Assembly (NCBI RefSeq): GCF_032884065.1
Contig: NC_088873.1
Coordinates: 22,371,558-22,435,557, forward strand
Reading direction: 5' to 3'
Length of the DNA stretch: 64,000 nucleotides
Source of the DNA: Artemia franciscana
Lineage: Eukaryota > Arthropoda > Branchiopoda > Anostraca > Artemiidae
Position numbers and translations under genes: made by a program. Shown here piece by piece: positions 39,113 through 50,564 of this stretch (the first letter of the stretch is position 1; each line of letters begins with the position of its first letter). The notes beneath the pieces were generated by a model. The model did not search any database and was not told the origin of the DNA. It saw nothing but the letters and a program-made list of their open reading frames with translations.

Positions 39113-39979
39113 ATGCTCACCTCACATATTAACACTCTAAAGAACAAGCAGAAGCTGATTGCAGATTCACTGAATGATCAAACTCTTAAGACTACAATGG
39201 CAGAAGTTGTAAGTCAAGCACTGTCTTCTGAGGTTGATCCTTTGGTTGAAGCCTCTGTTAAAAAACTTACCTGTAGTCATGAACCTGCTGCTTTTGATGC
39301 CAACAGTATAGAAATGATCAAACAAGAGGTATACACTAGCCTGAAAATGGATTTTGATGTGCTTGTTGAAAAACCACTTAAACAATATGACCTGAGGATG
39401 ACAAAGCTTGAATCATCCCTGAAATTGCTTGACTCAGGTTTGTCACAGCTGCAAAACTCTCTGAAACCAATTCAATCCAATGTTGATCATCTGAGTTATC
39501 AGTTTGACCAAATGAAACTCTCAAATCAGCTGGTCCTGTTTGGTTTAAAAGAAGACCCTTATCCAGAAGCTTCTGAAAGCAAATTCCTTAGATTTTGCAG
39601 TACTAGATTTCCTGTGACCCAGAATGATATAGTTTCTGCTAGAAGGATTGGTAAACAAGGCTCAGGTTGGAAACCTCACCCACTTGTTGTGGAATTTTGT
39701 AGTCCTAGAATGCAGCAGCTCATTCTTAGAGAAAAGAAATGTTTACAAGGTAGTGGTGTCTTTATTTCAGAGTCACTCCCAAAGTCTAGACTTCAGCTAC
39801 TTAATTGTACTAAATCAAAGCTTGGGAAGAGGTCTACATGGTCTAGTGGAGAAGAAATACTCACAAAGCTTTCTGATGGTAAAATGATTACTGTCAAAAA
39901 GGCATCTCAAGTTGATGCTCTCTATCAGTTAACTACAGCTCATCCAAGTCCATCCAAGCCCCTCCCAGGACTGAAATAA
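39113..39979 (+). CDS. LINE ORF1 protein, intact 288 codons
   Basis: An uninterrupted frame beginning MLTSHINTLKNKQKLIADSL. The N-terminal third is helical and hydrophilic (coiled-coil-like, with heptad leucines in SLKLLDSGLSQLQNSLKPI). It is followed by a region with LVLFGLKEDPYPEASE, IVSARRIGKQGSGWKPHPLV and VFISESLPKSRLQLL, a pattern seen in ORF1 proteins of CR1/jockey-type and related LINEs (RNA-binding, nucleic-acid chaperone). No zinc knuckle is visible. It ends LPGLK-stop. The intact state contrasts with the frameshifted ORF2 downstream. Confidence 0.8.
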   Translation: MLTSHINTLKNKQKLIADSLNDQTLKTTMAEVVSQALSSEVDPLVEASVKKLTCSHEPAAFDANSIEMIKQEVYTSLKMDFDVLVEKPLKQYDLRMTKLESSLKLLDSGLSQLQNSLKPIQSNVDHLSYQFDQMKLSNQLVLFGLKEDPYPEASESKFLRFCSTRFPVTQNDIVSARRIGKQGSGWKPHPLVVEFCSPRMQQLILREKKCLQGSGVFISESLPKSRLQLLNCTKSKLGKRSTWSSGEEILTKLSDGKMITVKKASQVDALYQLTTAHPSPSKPLPGLK

Positions 39980-40355
39980 ACCATTTCTTTTTTTTCAGCT
40001 CTGTTTTGTAAATTTATTTATGATCTAATAGTTTTTCTTATGTTTGCATAATGTTGCATTATTTTTTGCCTTTTTTTTTCTTTTTTGCCTTTGTCCCTGT
40101 ACTTGTTTGTTATTATTTTTATTCCCTTTGAACCTAGTAGTTTATTATTGTTCTTTGTTCTTGCAGTTGTTTTCTCCATTGTTGCCTATATGTTTTACCT
40201 TTCAATCCACCCTCTCTTACTTCAGCCTGCTTGTATGGATATTGTGTTCATTTGTAAAGTTATTGTATACATTTGTCATGTGTAGTATATATGGGTGATT
40301 TCTCCTTTCTTTTGAATTCTTCTATTCTCAGTTCAATTATACTTAATCAACCAAG

Positions 40356-40484
40356 TGTAACATCCTCCTGCTTGCTATGTTGTGCATATGCTTTAGCTTA
40401 TGTTTTGCTATGCTATGCTTGTGCTTATATTATGCTTTACTTTGCAGATTGTTGTAACCTGGGTTTCTAATATACTGCTTAACA
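40356..40484. repeat. putative LTR (left) of deleted gypsy element
   Basis: 129 bp, TGTAACATCC ... TTAACA, bounded by TG and CA on either strand. It matches 42039-42167 with about three mismatches by eye. The following ATTGA is also shared. No matching short target-site duplication is seen outside the pair (CCAAG versus ATTGA). Confidence 0.7.
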
Positions 40485-40519
40485 ATTGAAAAAAAAAAAA
40501 AACCAACAACAATGACAAC

Positions 40520-41978
40520 TTATAAATTAAGCCTTTTTGGGGGTTTGATTATTCTCCCAAGACGTGTCATGGCGGGTGGTGGTACTTTGTCCTGAATGTG
40601 GCTACTGACTTTTGGGCTTGACCCTGGGGCTTGAATAAGGACAGTTGGGGATGGGCTTTTTGACGGGGTTGAGAATGTGTTTGGAGATGATGTGGAACTC
40701 AACTGCGGTACCCCATTTGAGTTGGTATCCTGATATTGTTCTAGATCTGTGTCATCTGGGAACATTCTCTGGTATTTTCGGTTTTGACAATATGCTTTCA
40801 TATCTTGAGTTTGTACAATGTATGATCTTGGCAGTTCGTGTTTGTGCAACACAACAGCTGGTTCCCAAGATTTTCCTTGGATCTGTGCTTCCACAGATTG
40901 CCCTTGTTTCAGTTCTTGAAGATCCTTTGAGTGATGATTGTAGTACTTTTGCTGCCTTAGTTGGCACTCCAGGTGACTTTCAACGAATTCACATTTGGGA
41001 ACTATTTTGGGAGTGAGATGCTCAAGGGTACAGGGTATTGTTGATTGCAAGTTCCTACTCATTAATAGCTGGGCAGGAGACGCCATTCCATTTACTGGGG
41101 TATTTCTGTACTCAAGAAGGGCATTGCTCATTTTGCTTCTGCAAAATTGGGTCTTTATCATGTTTTTTGCTATCCCAACGGCTTTCTCTGCCAATCCGTT
41201 TGACTGGGCATGATAGGGACTCGACGTTCTGTGCTCAATGGACCACCTGTTGGTAAAGTCTTCAAATATAAGGGAGTTGAAATGTGGACCATTGTCTGAA
41301 GTAATGATGCGAGAGATCCCATGCCATGTGAAATGGTCTTTTAGATGGGATATGACTTGATGGGATGTGGCAGCTGTCCCTATTCGATCAACTTCGAAAA
41401 AATCAACTGTAATAGTCAACTGTAACAAGGAAGTGACTTCCTTCCAGATAGAACATGTTGATTCCAACATATTCCCATGGGTGGTTAGGTATACCATGAG
41501 GCTTGAGAGATTCTTTCTGGTTGTTCCTTTGGTATGCTTGGCATGCTGGGCAACGTTTGATATATTCTTCAATACTTTCAGTCATCCCTGGCCAATAAAC
41601 GATTGTTCTAGCCCTTTGCTTCGTTTTTTCAATACCGAGATGGGAAGCATGCATGCTGTGCAAGATATCAGGGCGGAGGATTTTGGTGATTACTAAGCGA
41701 TCTCCTTTTAGAATGATTCCATCAATCACAGTGAGTTCATGCTTGGAACTGAAGTATTGTGCAATGAGGGAAGGTGTTTGAGCTTTTGTTGATGGCCATC
41801 CTGATTTGATTGTGTCTGCAAGACATGCTAGGATAGGGTCTAAGAGTGTTTCTTTCTTCAATTGCAATAGCCTTGCAGGACTGATGGGAATGAGGCTCAT
41901 GACTGAGTGGACATATGATTCAATTTCTTTTTGTAGACTTTCATCTTGGCTTTGAAGAGGAAGAAAGGGTGGATACAC
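40520..41978 (-). pseudogene. Ty3/gypsy integrase, one frameshift
   Basis: Minus strand. 41978-41403 reads the RNaseH-integrase linker, then the H2C2 zinc-binding domain (HASHLGIEKTKQRARTIVYW, then C-PA-C) and VGINMFYLEGSHFLVTVDYY. One base off, 41410-40520 continues with FFEVDRIG, ITSDNGPHFNSLIFEDF (second catalytic Asp), SNGLAEKAVGIAKNM (catalytic Glu), a GPY-like C-terminal region and a proline/serine-rich tail ending RLNL. The first catalytic Asp, expected in the 'VG-D-F' position, is Asn (VGIN). Gag, protease, reverse transcriptase and RNase H are absent. It sits between ORF1 and ORF2 of the LINE, in antisense. Confidence 0.9.
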
Positions 41979-42038
41979 GTAAATGGAAGATTTTGGTTAA
42001 GTTTTATTGTCATGTTAAAGTGTTCAGAAGAAAGGAAA

Positions 42039-42167
42039 TATAACATCCTCCTGCTTGCTATGTTGTGCATATGCTTTAGCTTATGTTTTGCTATGCTACA
42101 CTTGTGCTTATATTATGCTTTACTTTGCAGATTGTTGTAACCTGGGTTTCTAATATACTGCTTAACA
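42039..42167. repeat. putative LTR (right) of deleted gypsy element
   Basis: Second 129-bp copy. Its outer edge runs straight into LINE sequence (ATTGACGAGACGG) leading to ORF2. Differences from the left copy include TA for TG at the first position pair and ACACTT for ATGCTT inside. Confidence 0.7.
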
Positions 42168-42172
42168 ATTGA

Positions 42173-45100
42173 CGAGACGGAAATTTCTACACAAGTAGTG
42201 CTGGTAAACAAGAGGCACACACTTTTGACCCTCTCCTTGAATCTATGGTTAGTTCTAGCTGCAATTATCACACCACCCTTGATTATTGTGATAACATTAT
42301 GCCCTCACTCTCTTCAAATAGTTGCTTTAATGTATTTTGTTTGAATGTGCATGGAATAAGAGATAAGTGGGACAGTCTTAAATTGTATTTGTGGTCTAAT
42401 AATTCTTGCCCTTTTGATGTCATAGGCTTGACAGAAACATGGTTATCTGATAGTGATAATTTTACAGCTTATGATATGGATGGTTATATTGCTATTCATG
42501 TCCCTAGAATGGTAACAAAGTGTTCTGGGGGTATTTCTTTGTTTATAAAATCTAATATTGAATTTTGTAGAAGATCTGACCTTGAATCCTTGTTTACATC
42601 AGTGGTGTCTAATAGTAGGACAGTTTATTCTCTTGTCATTGATCTGAAAAGCCAGTTTCCATGTGATACTGTTTGTTTGTTTTACAAGCCCCCTCCTTTT
42701 CCAACACATCTGTTCTGTGATTTGCTTGATCAGCTTTTTGGTGTGGGGACTTTCTCTAAAAAACGGATTTGTGTTTTGGGAGACTTTAATTGCAACATGT
42801 TAAATGTTGGATCAAATGATGAATGTGACCATCTTTTTGATGTATTTTCTTCTTCAGGGCTACTTCCTTCAATTTTTTTCCTTCTCGTGTTGACCCTTCA
42901 AGAAATGCTGCCATTTTTATAGATAATATTTTCACTTCTCATTCTCCTAATTTGAAGTTCTCTTCTGGTCTTGTTTTCACTGATCTTTCTGATCACTTTC
43001 CTATTTATCTATCACTATCTGTGCCTAAAAAAGAGATTACTGTGGATGAGAAAGACAAGTCTTCTCTTAGAACTTTAAGAGATAAAGAAATTTCTAATTT
43101 AATACATGGTCTTCAGGGCAATGATTGGTCTAGTGTTCTTGAAGCTAATGATGCTGATTGTGCAACTAGATTATTTTTGTGTCGTATGGGAACTCTGTTG
43201 GATAAGCATTTTCCTCTTAGAAAGAAGCCAAGGAATTTTACACCCAAATGTCCATGGATGTCTATAGGTATGATCAATGCAACCCATATGAAGGCGTCTT
43301 TGTTCAAAGCCGCATGTAAAAGTAAGACACAAGATGATGTTTTGAAGTATAAACATTACAAAAATGTGCTCACTTCTTCAGTTCGTTTGGCAAAAAAGCT
43401 GTATTTTTCACGTCGAATGAATGAGTGTAAGGGGAATTTGCGCAAGGTTTGTACTGTAATTAATGGAGCTCTCTCTTGCAAGAAACTCAAACGTTCTTCC
43501 CCATGTCTTTATAGGAAAGCTGATGGATCTGTTGTGGACAAAAAATCCTTAGTGAGTGCCTTCAATTCGTATTTCACCACACTTCCTTCAGTTCTAATTC
43601 CACCCCCAAGTAGAGTAAGTTGTTTTCCCTTGACAGAGAAGTCTTTTTTCCTTTCCCCATGTAGTACTACTGAGATTTCTAGTATTATTTCTCAACTTCC
43701 AAGCAGTCGTTCAGTTGATAGTTTTGGTTTGAGTAATGTCCTTAAAAAAAATCAGTCAGTTTGTTTCTCATCCGATTTCACACATAACTAACCTCTCTCT
43801 TTCATCTGGTATTTTCCCTCATTCATTTAAAGTTGCTACTGTTGTACCTTTGCACAAAAATGGTGATTCGTCTCTAATTTCAAACTATAGACCTATTTCT
43901 CTTCTTCCCGTCATCTCAAAGGTTGTTGAAAAAGTAGTGTATTGTCGACTCTCTTCATTTGTATTTAGTACTAATTCGACTGCTGGAAATTCTCTCATCA
44001 CTAACCATCAGTATGGTTTTCGTCCCTCATTCTCTACCTTGCATGCACTTTCTGATGCAACAGAGTTTGTGCATGTTAACCTGGACAAGGGCTTGTGTGT
44101 TTTGGGTCTATTTCTTGACTTTTCAAAGGCCTTTGATATGGTTGACCACAATGTTCTTCTGTCTAAACTATCTTTATTTGGAGTGCATGGAGTCCCACTA
44201 GAATGGTTTAGATCCTACCTCTCAGAGAGATCTCAGTATGTTTTGGTTTTACTGTACTTCTTCCTCTACTTTGCCTGTATTGAAAGGTGTCCCACAAGGC
44301 TCTGTGCTTGGACCACTTTTGTTTCTAATCTACATTAATGATCTTTTTGATGGTCTTCATCCCCATGTTCACCCTGTTCTTTTTGCTGATGACAGTAACT
44401 TTTTCATTGCTGTGGTGGACCTGCCATCTGCCGTTTCTATAGCTCAAGGTCTTCTTGATAAAGTGAAGGATTGGTGCTGTCAAATGGTATGACTCTTAAC
44501 AACCAAAAAAGAGTGCCATTGTCAACTTTAGGACCCCTTACCATATGAGAGACGTACAGGAACCAATCACCCTGACTTTTGGGAATGATATTATACCACA
44601 AGCTACTATGGTGAAATTTCTTGGTATGTATCTTGACTGTTTTCTTTCTTTTAAACCGCATATAACTCACACCCATTCCTTAATCCTCTGCCAGTCTTCA
44701 ATGTTGCACCGAATTAACTCATCTCTTCCTCCTGATATTATGGTTTCTCTTTATTATGCTTTTATTTATCCTTACCTTTCTTATTGCTGCTCTGTCTGGG
44801 GCAATACAAATAAATCTCTTCTCTGCTCACTTCAAAGAGCCCAAAATAGGGCACTGAAGGCTACTTTTCTTCTCCCTCGGCTTTACCCTTCCTCTGATCT
44901 TTATAATGATACTGGAATAGCTCCGCTGGATCGTATTATAGGTAAAAGTACTCTTTATTTAGCACATTCTGCTTTTCTAGGTACTCTCCCACCGACCCTG
45001 CAGCAGTTTTTCTCACGGACAGGCTCAGGTAGGTACTTTTGTTCTTTACGTAATTCTTCTCGACGATTTATTTTACCAAAACGATCCTCTATAGCAGCTC

Positions 45101-45210
45101 AGAGGTCTCCTGTATATCAGTCAATTCTATTATGGAACTCCATCCCTTCGGATGTCCCTCTTTTTCTTTCTACAAAGCCATTATTTCGTCAGGTCTTTCT
45201 AGTTCAATAA
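42173..45210 (+). pseudogene. LINE ORF2: endonuclease and reverse transcriptase, frameshifted
   Basis: The frame opens after TGA at 42170-42172; the first ATG is 42245. Apurinic-type endonuclease landmarks are present: FCLNVHGIRDKWDSL, IGLTETWLSD (catalytic Glu), VLGDFNCNML and, after a shift in a T-run near 42876, TDLSDHFPIYL. A shift in an A-run near 43745 leads to the reverse transcriptase: YRPISLLPVISKVVEKVVY, YGFRPSFSTLHAL, LDFSKAFDMVDH; after a break near 44245, GVPQGSVLGPLLFLIYINDL and LFADDSN (catalytic FADD). After breaks near 44486-44535 it continues with MVKFLGMYLDCFLSF and a C-terminal region with LYYAFIYPYLSYCCSVWG. All catalytic residues survive, so the copy is young or the shifts include sequencing errors. 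CR1/jockey superfamily by motif layout. Confidence 0.9.
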
Positions 45211-45336
45211 TTTTTGTCTCTCTTTTTAATTCTATCCCAATTTGTATGTCACTTCTCTTCTTTTAAAATCATTTTCAACTATATGTTAAATCTCCTTCTA
45301 AATCTTCTATCTGTTAAATGTCCATGTCTTGTTCGA

Positions 45337-45427
<91 letters not shown>

Positions 45428-45562
45428 ATATATATTTTATAAAAGTGTTTTATTCTTGTTCTCTGTGGTCCATTACAAGCAAAGCTTCTTGGGCCTAGTA
45501 ACCGCTTTACTTTTGTAATAGTTTTTCTTTTAGTATTAATAAATTGATTGATTGATTGATTA
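45211..45562 (+). mobile_element. LINE 3' UTR and (TTGA)n tail
   Basis: Matches the orphan 3' end at 7812-8093. It ends AGTATTAATAAATTGATTGA with four to five TTGA units. A (TA)n expansion at 45343-45425 sits where the orphan copy has only T-rich sequence, so it arose in this copy. Confidence 0.9.
45343..45425. repeat. (TA)n microsatellite in LINE 3' UTR
   Basis: About 41 TA units between CGAGTTTTA and TCTATATATATTTTATAAAA. Confidence 0.95.
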
Positions 45563-45639
45563 TCCGTTTTAACTACCATAAATACAACATCTTATCTATT
45601 TTTTACTATTGATCCTCTTGACAATATGGGTGGGAAGGG

Positions 45640-46120
45640 TAAGTTTCCATTAATTCTATACAGTTTTAATACATTCCAAAATTTTCACCTCATTATCCTT
45701 AGTTTCGGTAGCAGCAGTAGTAGTAGTGTGTGTAGAAGCAGTAGGATTAGGATGCAAATATTTGCTTTTTGTTAGTTAAACAGCCCCCACAACAAGCCCT
45801 GTTGCTTTCAACTTCACACACCGAACGGTTCCTAAGATATTGCAGTTACGCCCTTTTTACAACCTGCAGCAAAGATGGCGTTTTATGATTCAGTTCACCT
45901 CCCCTTCTAATTACTTTGAAAATTTCACCTTCATACAATTAGGCTTAGTTGTAATAGTAGTCACAGTAGTAGTATTTACTAGTGGTAGAATTAATAATAG
46001 CAGTTGTCATACTAGCAGCAGTAGTATTAACGCATTGCCTTTTGGTCAGTTGAACATTCCTCTCATGAAGCCCTGGAACTTTCAACATAATACAATTAGC
46101 TACAGGGGCATAGCTCCAGC
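45640..46120. repeat. long tandem unit with TAG/GTA microsatellite, two copies
   Basis: Two degenerate units of about 240-250 bp. Each combines a (TAG)n or (GTA)n stretch with a GTCAGTTGAAC/GTTAGTTAAAC, CCCTG, GCTTTCAACTT/GAACTTTCAAC and GATATTGCAG-like segment. The same family recurs at 49150-49790. Confidence 0.6.
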
Positions 46121-48030
46121 ATTTTTATTGGAGGGGCAAGAGGGTCAAAGTTAAGATTGTCTTCACTTTCTGTTATTTTGTCACAATAAAAAGACGTAGA
46201 TAGGAATCCAATTTCTTTTCATGCCTTCTTCTACTTCTTCTTCTATTTCCATAGTCTTTTAAAGTTGACTCTGAGCCAAACAGGGGTGAATCTTCATATT
46301 TTTTTTTTTGGGGGGGGGGTGTGCGAGAGGGGTCCAAATTCATATAGTCAAGGGTTATAGGATATAAAATAATTTTTTCTCTGCATCATTGGGGGAGGCA
46401 ACTGTCCCCTTCCAAACGACGCCCCTGGAGTCAAAGAAGGAAAGTATGGAGCTCCACCCTTTCTTGGTTTTATTAGCCTGTCATAACCAAATTATATTGA
46501 TACAAATTATATTTTTAACAACGTTATAAAACACATCAAAGTTGAGAGCTGGACAATGATGGTTTTTACGGAATTGGTTAAGGAAGTGAAAGTTTGGCCC
46601 CCTTACATCGCTGAGCCTACGGACGTGCTTATTCTCAATTAATAATTTACAGAATATGGAGAACCCCAGCTGTCTTGATTATGGGACCACATGTGCGTGC
46701 GTTCTTCAATCTGATGGTGGGGATCTACCAAGTGGTTAAAAAGTAAGTTTAACCTTACTTTGAAAGTTCCTTCCTTAAGTCTTCAATAAGACACTTTTTT
46801 TTAAAACGATAACGAAGAAAAATTACTATTTAGCAAAGATGTTACTCAATTAAATTCAAAAACATTACTGAATACATAAATAAACAATGCAAATGGATCA
46901 AACATGCATAGATTAAGCAGTGGATTCAGCTTTACTAAAGCTGTCAGTAATGAGCTGCTGGAGAATCCCCCTTACACTTCCTTCAACTCTCGCACCCTTG
47001 ATAGGAGACTAAATCTCGGAGTTCAACTAGGCACTATTCCAACAGCCTCATCCATCGTGTCATTCAGCTGGATGTGATTTGAAAATACACCCTTTATAGT
47101 TAAAAAAAGTACACCTTTTAAATTTTCATTTTTCAAAACCTACATAGGAAAATTACAACCCGTGTCATTGATCAACAAGAAAAAAACACTTTTTTACATG
47201 AGCAGCAGTGATATATCCTCTTAGTTTTCTTTGCCGTTATTGAAGCAGCTGGAACATCATAGAGAGCTGTTTAAGAATTCATAATAGCTAATTCTTATCG
47301 TTTCTTTTATATATTAAACATAAAGTTTCACATGGTACAATAAATGGGAAATTTTCACATGGTGACATTTTTGGAATTGAAAGGCTGGCCCGGACGAATG
47401 GACGTCATAATGCACTATTTGCGGGCTCATTTACAAACTTATTTTAATATTTAATTGCTCTTCATAGATTTGACATAATAAAGCAATCATAAAGTGCCAA
47501 ATGGCACCCAAAAAGTACACTTTGGGTTAGTTTTTCATCTAAAAAATAAGAAATAACAGAAAAGAAAGTTATGAAATGAAAAAACTCAGCGGATAAATTT
47601 CCCCCCACCCCTGCGGAGGTGCTTCTCCATGGAAATCTCCCTGAAAGTTTTCTTTACATTTGAAATAGCTAATAGCTACGGTATTTTTAATTTGAAGTAT
47701 TCGAAAAAATGCGTGATTTGTTAACTTCTCGTTAACTATTGTAGGAATAAGAATACCCAGAAAATCTGAAGAATTCTTTGCAGCATTGCGGTTGAAACCT
47801 TACATGAATCAAAACTTGCCAGGGATGCCAATCGGACCGAAAAAATTAAACCAAGAGTTTGAAAATTTCCTTCCTCTTTGTACACAAGAAAAAACGAAAT
47901 CTAGCAAATTAAACCGAAATTCTTTTTGTGTAAATCTGTATTCACTTCCGCGATGAGAAGGGAGAGGGTGGTGAGTATTTTCATACGTCCAAAATTCTTT
48001 TCACCTTGGGAAACTCGGTCTTCTAGTGCC
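46121..48030. other. unassigned intergenic sequence
   Basis: No gene. GGAGGCAACTGTCCCCTTCC followed by AAACGACGCCCCTGG at about 46390 recurs at 49088-49140 (GGAGGCAACTGTCCCCTCCC, AAACGACGCTACTG), so short dispersed repeats are present. Confidence 0.45.
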
Positions 48031-48032
48031 GC

Positions 48033-48371
48033 ATGCTAAAACGGATAACAATAGATAAAGAGTATTGGTTTCTACCACTTAGATGTGAGCATAAAATTTC
48101 TTACTGCGAGAAAAACATACATAAATTATATTGTTTGGATTCACTTTATCCTACTTACAGCAGACATTTCGTACATCATGCCGATACAGAGATAAATATC
48201 ACACAAGTAGCGCTGGAGTTAAGTGAAATGCGACTAATAACAGTAATAATCCTCAGTATATTTATATCAATTCTTTTTTTGAAACTGGTTAAAAGAAACA
48301 TTTATAGAATGAGAATAGGGAGAAGTCAGCACGGTATTGTACATAGAGGTAGTTCTACATTTATGGATTAA
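48033..48371 (+). other. unidentified 112-codon frame with one membrane segment
   Basis: Open from ATG at 48033 to TAA. It has cysteine-containing hydrophilic sequence, then a clear hydrophobic segment LITVIILSIFISILFLKLV followed by basic residues (KRNIYRMRIGRSQ), as in a single-pass membrane protein. I do not recognise the family. It has no splice or promoter support, and chance is possible in AT-rich DNA. Confidence 0.2.
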
Positions 48372-49149
48372 TATATGAATTCAAAACTACAAGGAATATG
48401 ATGTTATAAGCTCTTATTGGGTGTTTCGATTACAAATAAAAGAATTTGGATGTATATTGGAGTTTCGATTTAAATATTAAAAGTTAAAAGTATAACAATT
48501 AAATGATTTCTAGAGATGATTCCTCTCCCCTACTAACTTCTATGGCTAAACTACAACTGATTTGACTTGTCTAGCTGCAGTACGAATATTATTATAAAAA
48601 ACACTAAGCTCTATTTTCCTTTTTGATGATTTCTTTTTCATGTTTTTCAATGAACAAAATTTTCTTGCTTTCAATGAATTTCAGTAATTCCACTTCTGTC
48701 CTATTTGCAGATGTAGACTGTTTATTCATATCAATTTTTGAAATTTTTAAAACAAGAAAATCTCATCTTCTTCTTGAAAAACAAGAAAAGACTCTTAACC
48801 ATCAGGGGGAAAAATTGACCTGAGCAAACGTGGCGATAGTGCTTTCTTGCAATTTCGCCATTAACTAGGCTCGCCTATTTGCTTGTTGATAAGGTCTCAA
48901 AGGCGGTATGTTTGCGTAAATATTAATGTGAAATATTTTAGGAAGAATAATGGACCCTGTTTTTCGCGTTTTCCTATATTAAAAAGAGTGTGGATAAATA
49001 AAAAAAAATATATCTTCTCAAATTAAGATTGAAGTTGAAACTGAAAGCGAGCAACAGTTTTAAAATTACTTAATAGTTTTCTCCCGATCACTGGTGGGAG
49101 GCAACTGTCCCCTCCCCTTGCCCTCCTAAACGACGCTACTGACTAGCCA

Positions 49150-49790
49150 TTGGTTTGAAATTGGTGATATATCCCTTTGATTATCTGTTTGTTCACGTAA
49201 TTCTTGAAATTTCCCTCTCAATGTTCATGGCCTTACAAGTAATTGCAATAGAGGTAGTAGTTGAAATAATAGAAGTAGCAGTAGTAGTAAATGTAGTAGT
49301 GATAGCAGTATTAGTAATAGCGTGCGCATATTGCCTGTCGGTCAGATCATCTTCCCCTTTAAGCATTCTATGAAAGTTCCAACGGAATACCCAAGTCAAT
49401 TCTTAAGATACGCTCTTTTGACAGTGTAGATGCACATAGTGTCTTTTGATTTAGTTCAAATTTCCCCTAAATATTGTAAATAGAATAGTGTGGTAGTAGT
49501 CGTGGAAGCAGCACTAGTGGTGGTAGTTGTAGTAGTTGTGGTAAAATGCAAGTTTTTGCTTTTTGATCATCTTCCTTATCATTTCCTTAAAGTTCCATAT
49601 TTATATACCCAGTCATTCCCGAGATATGCCCTATCGACAATCCGTATACACATAACATGTTTTGATTTAGTTCAACGCTCTACTCAACATTCTTTGAAAG
49701 GCTTACCTGAGTGCCCTTCGTCTTTTCGGAAAGTAAAGTTCAAATACATAACTTTCTCAGTAACATTTACTATATGTAAACAGTGAACGA
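49150..49790. repeat. long tandem unit with TAG/GTA microsatellite, further copies
   Basis: About two more units of the family at 45640-46120: (TAG)n/(GTA)n stretches at 49247-49320 and 49487-49545, each followed by GATCATCTTCC, AAAGTTCCA and CCAAGTCAATTCTTAAGATA or CCAGTCATTCCCGAGATATG. Open frames here (VVVVV) are the microsatellite only. Confidence 0.65.
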
Positions 49791-50344
49791 ATTTCCCTGA
49801 GTACTGTGGGGAGGTTGTCATCCCCAAGGACATAATTACTGGATCTTTCAGCAATGCTGAATAATATGGCTCACTTAAGATTTTGATCGGATAGGTTTTG
49901 GGGAATGATAGGCTTGGGGGATGGAGGTGAATAGTTGCCCTCCATTCACTTTTGACTCTTAAAAATGGCTCTTGAACTCCCGACTTTCAAGCAGATAAGC
50001 CCCATCCGGTCCAAGGTATGTGCAACCACCCGTTCAAAAAAAAAAAAAAACTGAAATGGCCCTGAGCAAAACTAACAACCCTTACGACCACTCCTTCCGT
50101 AAAGATTTTATATGCCCCATGGGCATAACTAACAATCCTTGCCCCCCAGATTCATGGGGGTTCTGTCAACTCCAAAGCTCTTGCTATGTGATCCTATTAC
50201 GAAGAATGAGAGAAACTATTACGTAACAACCAAAGAAATCCTGGAGTAAGGGAGCCCTGAAACTTATTTAGAGAATCAAGGAAAGCATTACGCAACAAGC
50301 AAAGTAAACCCTCCTAATTATGTAACATACACCTGCTGGCTTTC

Positions 50345-50505
50345 ATAGAATGATGGGTTACGGATGTCTTTAAAAGCGGGAATAGGGATCTCTTTAAAAG
50401 CAGGAGTTCAGATGTCTTTGAAAGTGGGAATAGGGCTGTTGTAAAATGGCGGGATAGGGCTCTTGTGGAATGGTGGGATAGGGCTGTTGTGGAAACCAGC
50501 GAAGC
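50345..50505. repeat. short degenerate minisatellite, 24-28 bp units
   Basis: About six variants of 'GATGTCTTTAAAAGCGGGAA' and 'TAGGGCTGTTGTGGAATGG' follow one another. Confidence 0.7.
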
Positions 50506-50564
50506 ATTACTTCTGCCACATATTGCGAGTAGATGTATCAGAAGAATCGAGTTATTACGAAATT

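Noticed and set aside
40520-41978. Integrase considered as a host or viral gene
   Set aside because: Frameshifted, missing the other pol domains, with a replaced catalytic residue and flanked by LTR-like repeats: a transposon relic.
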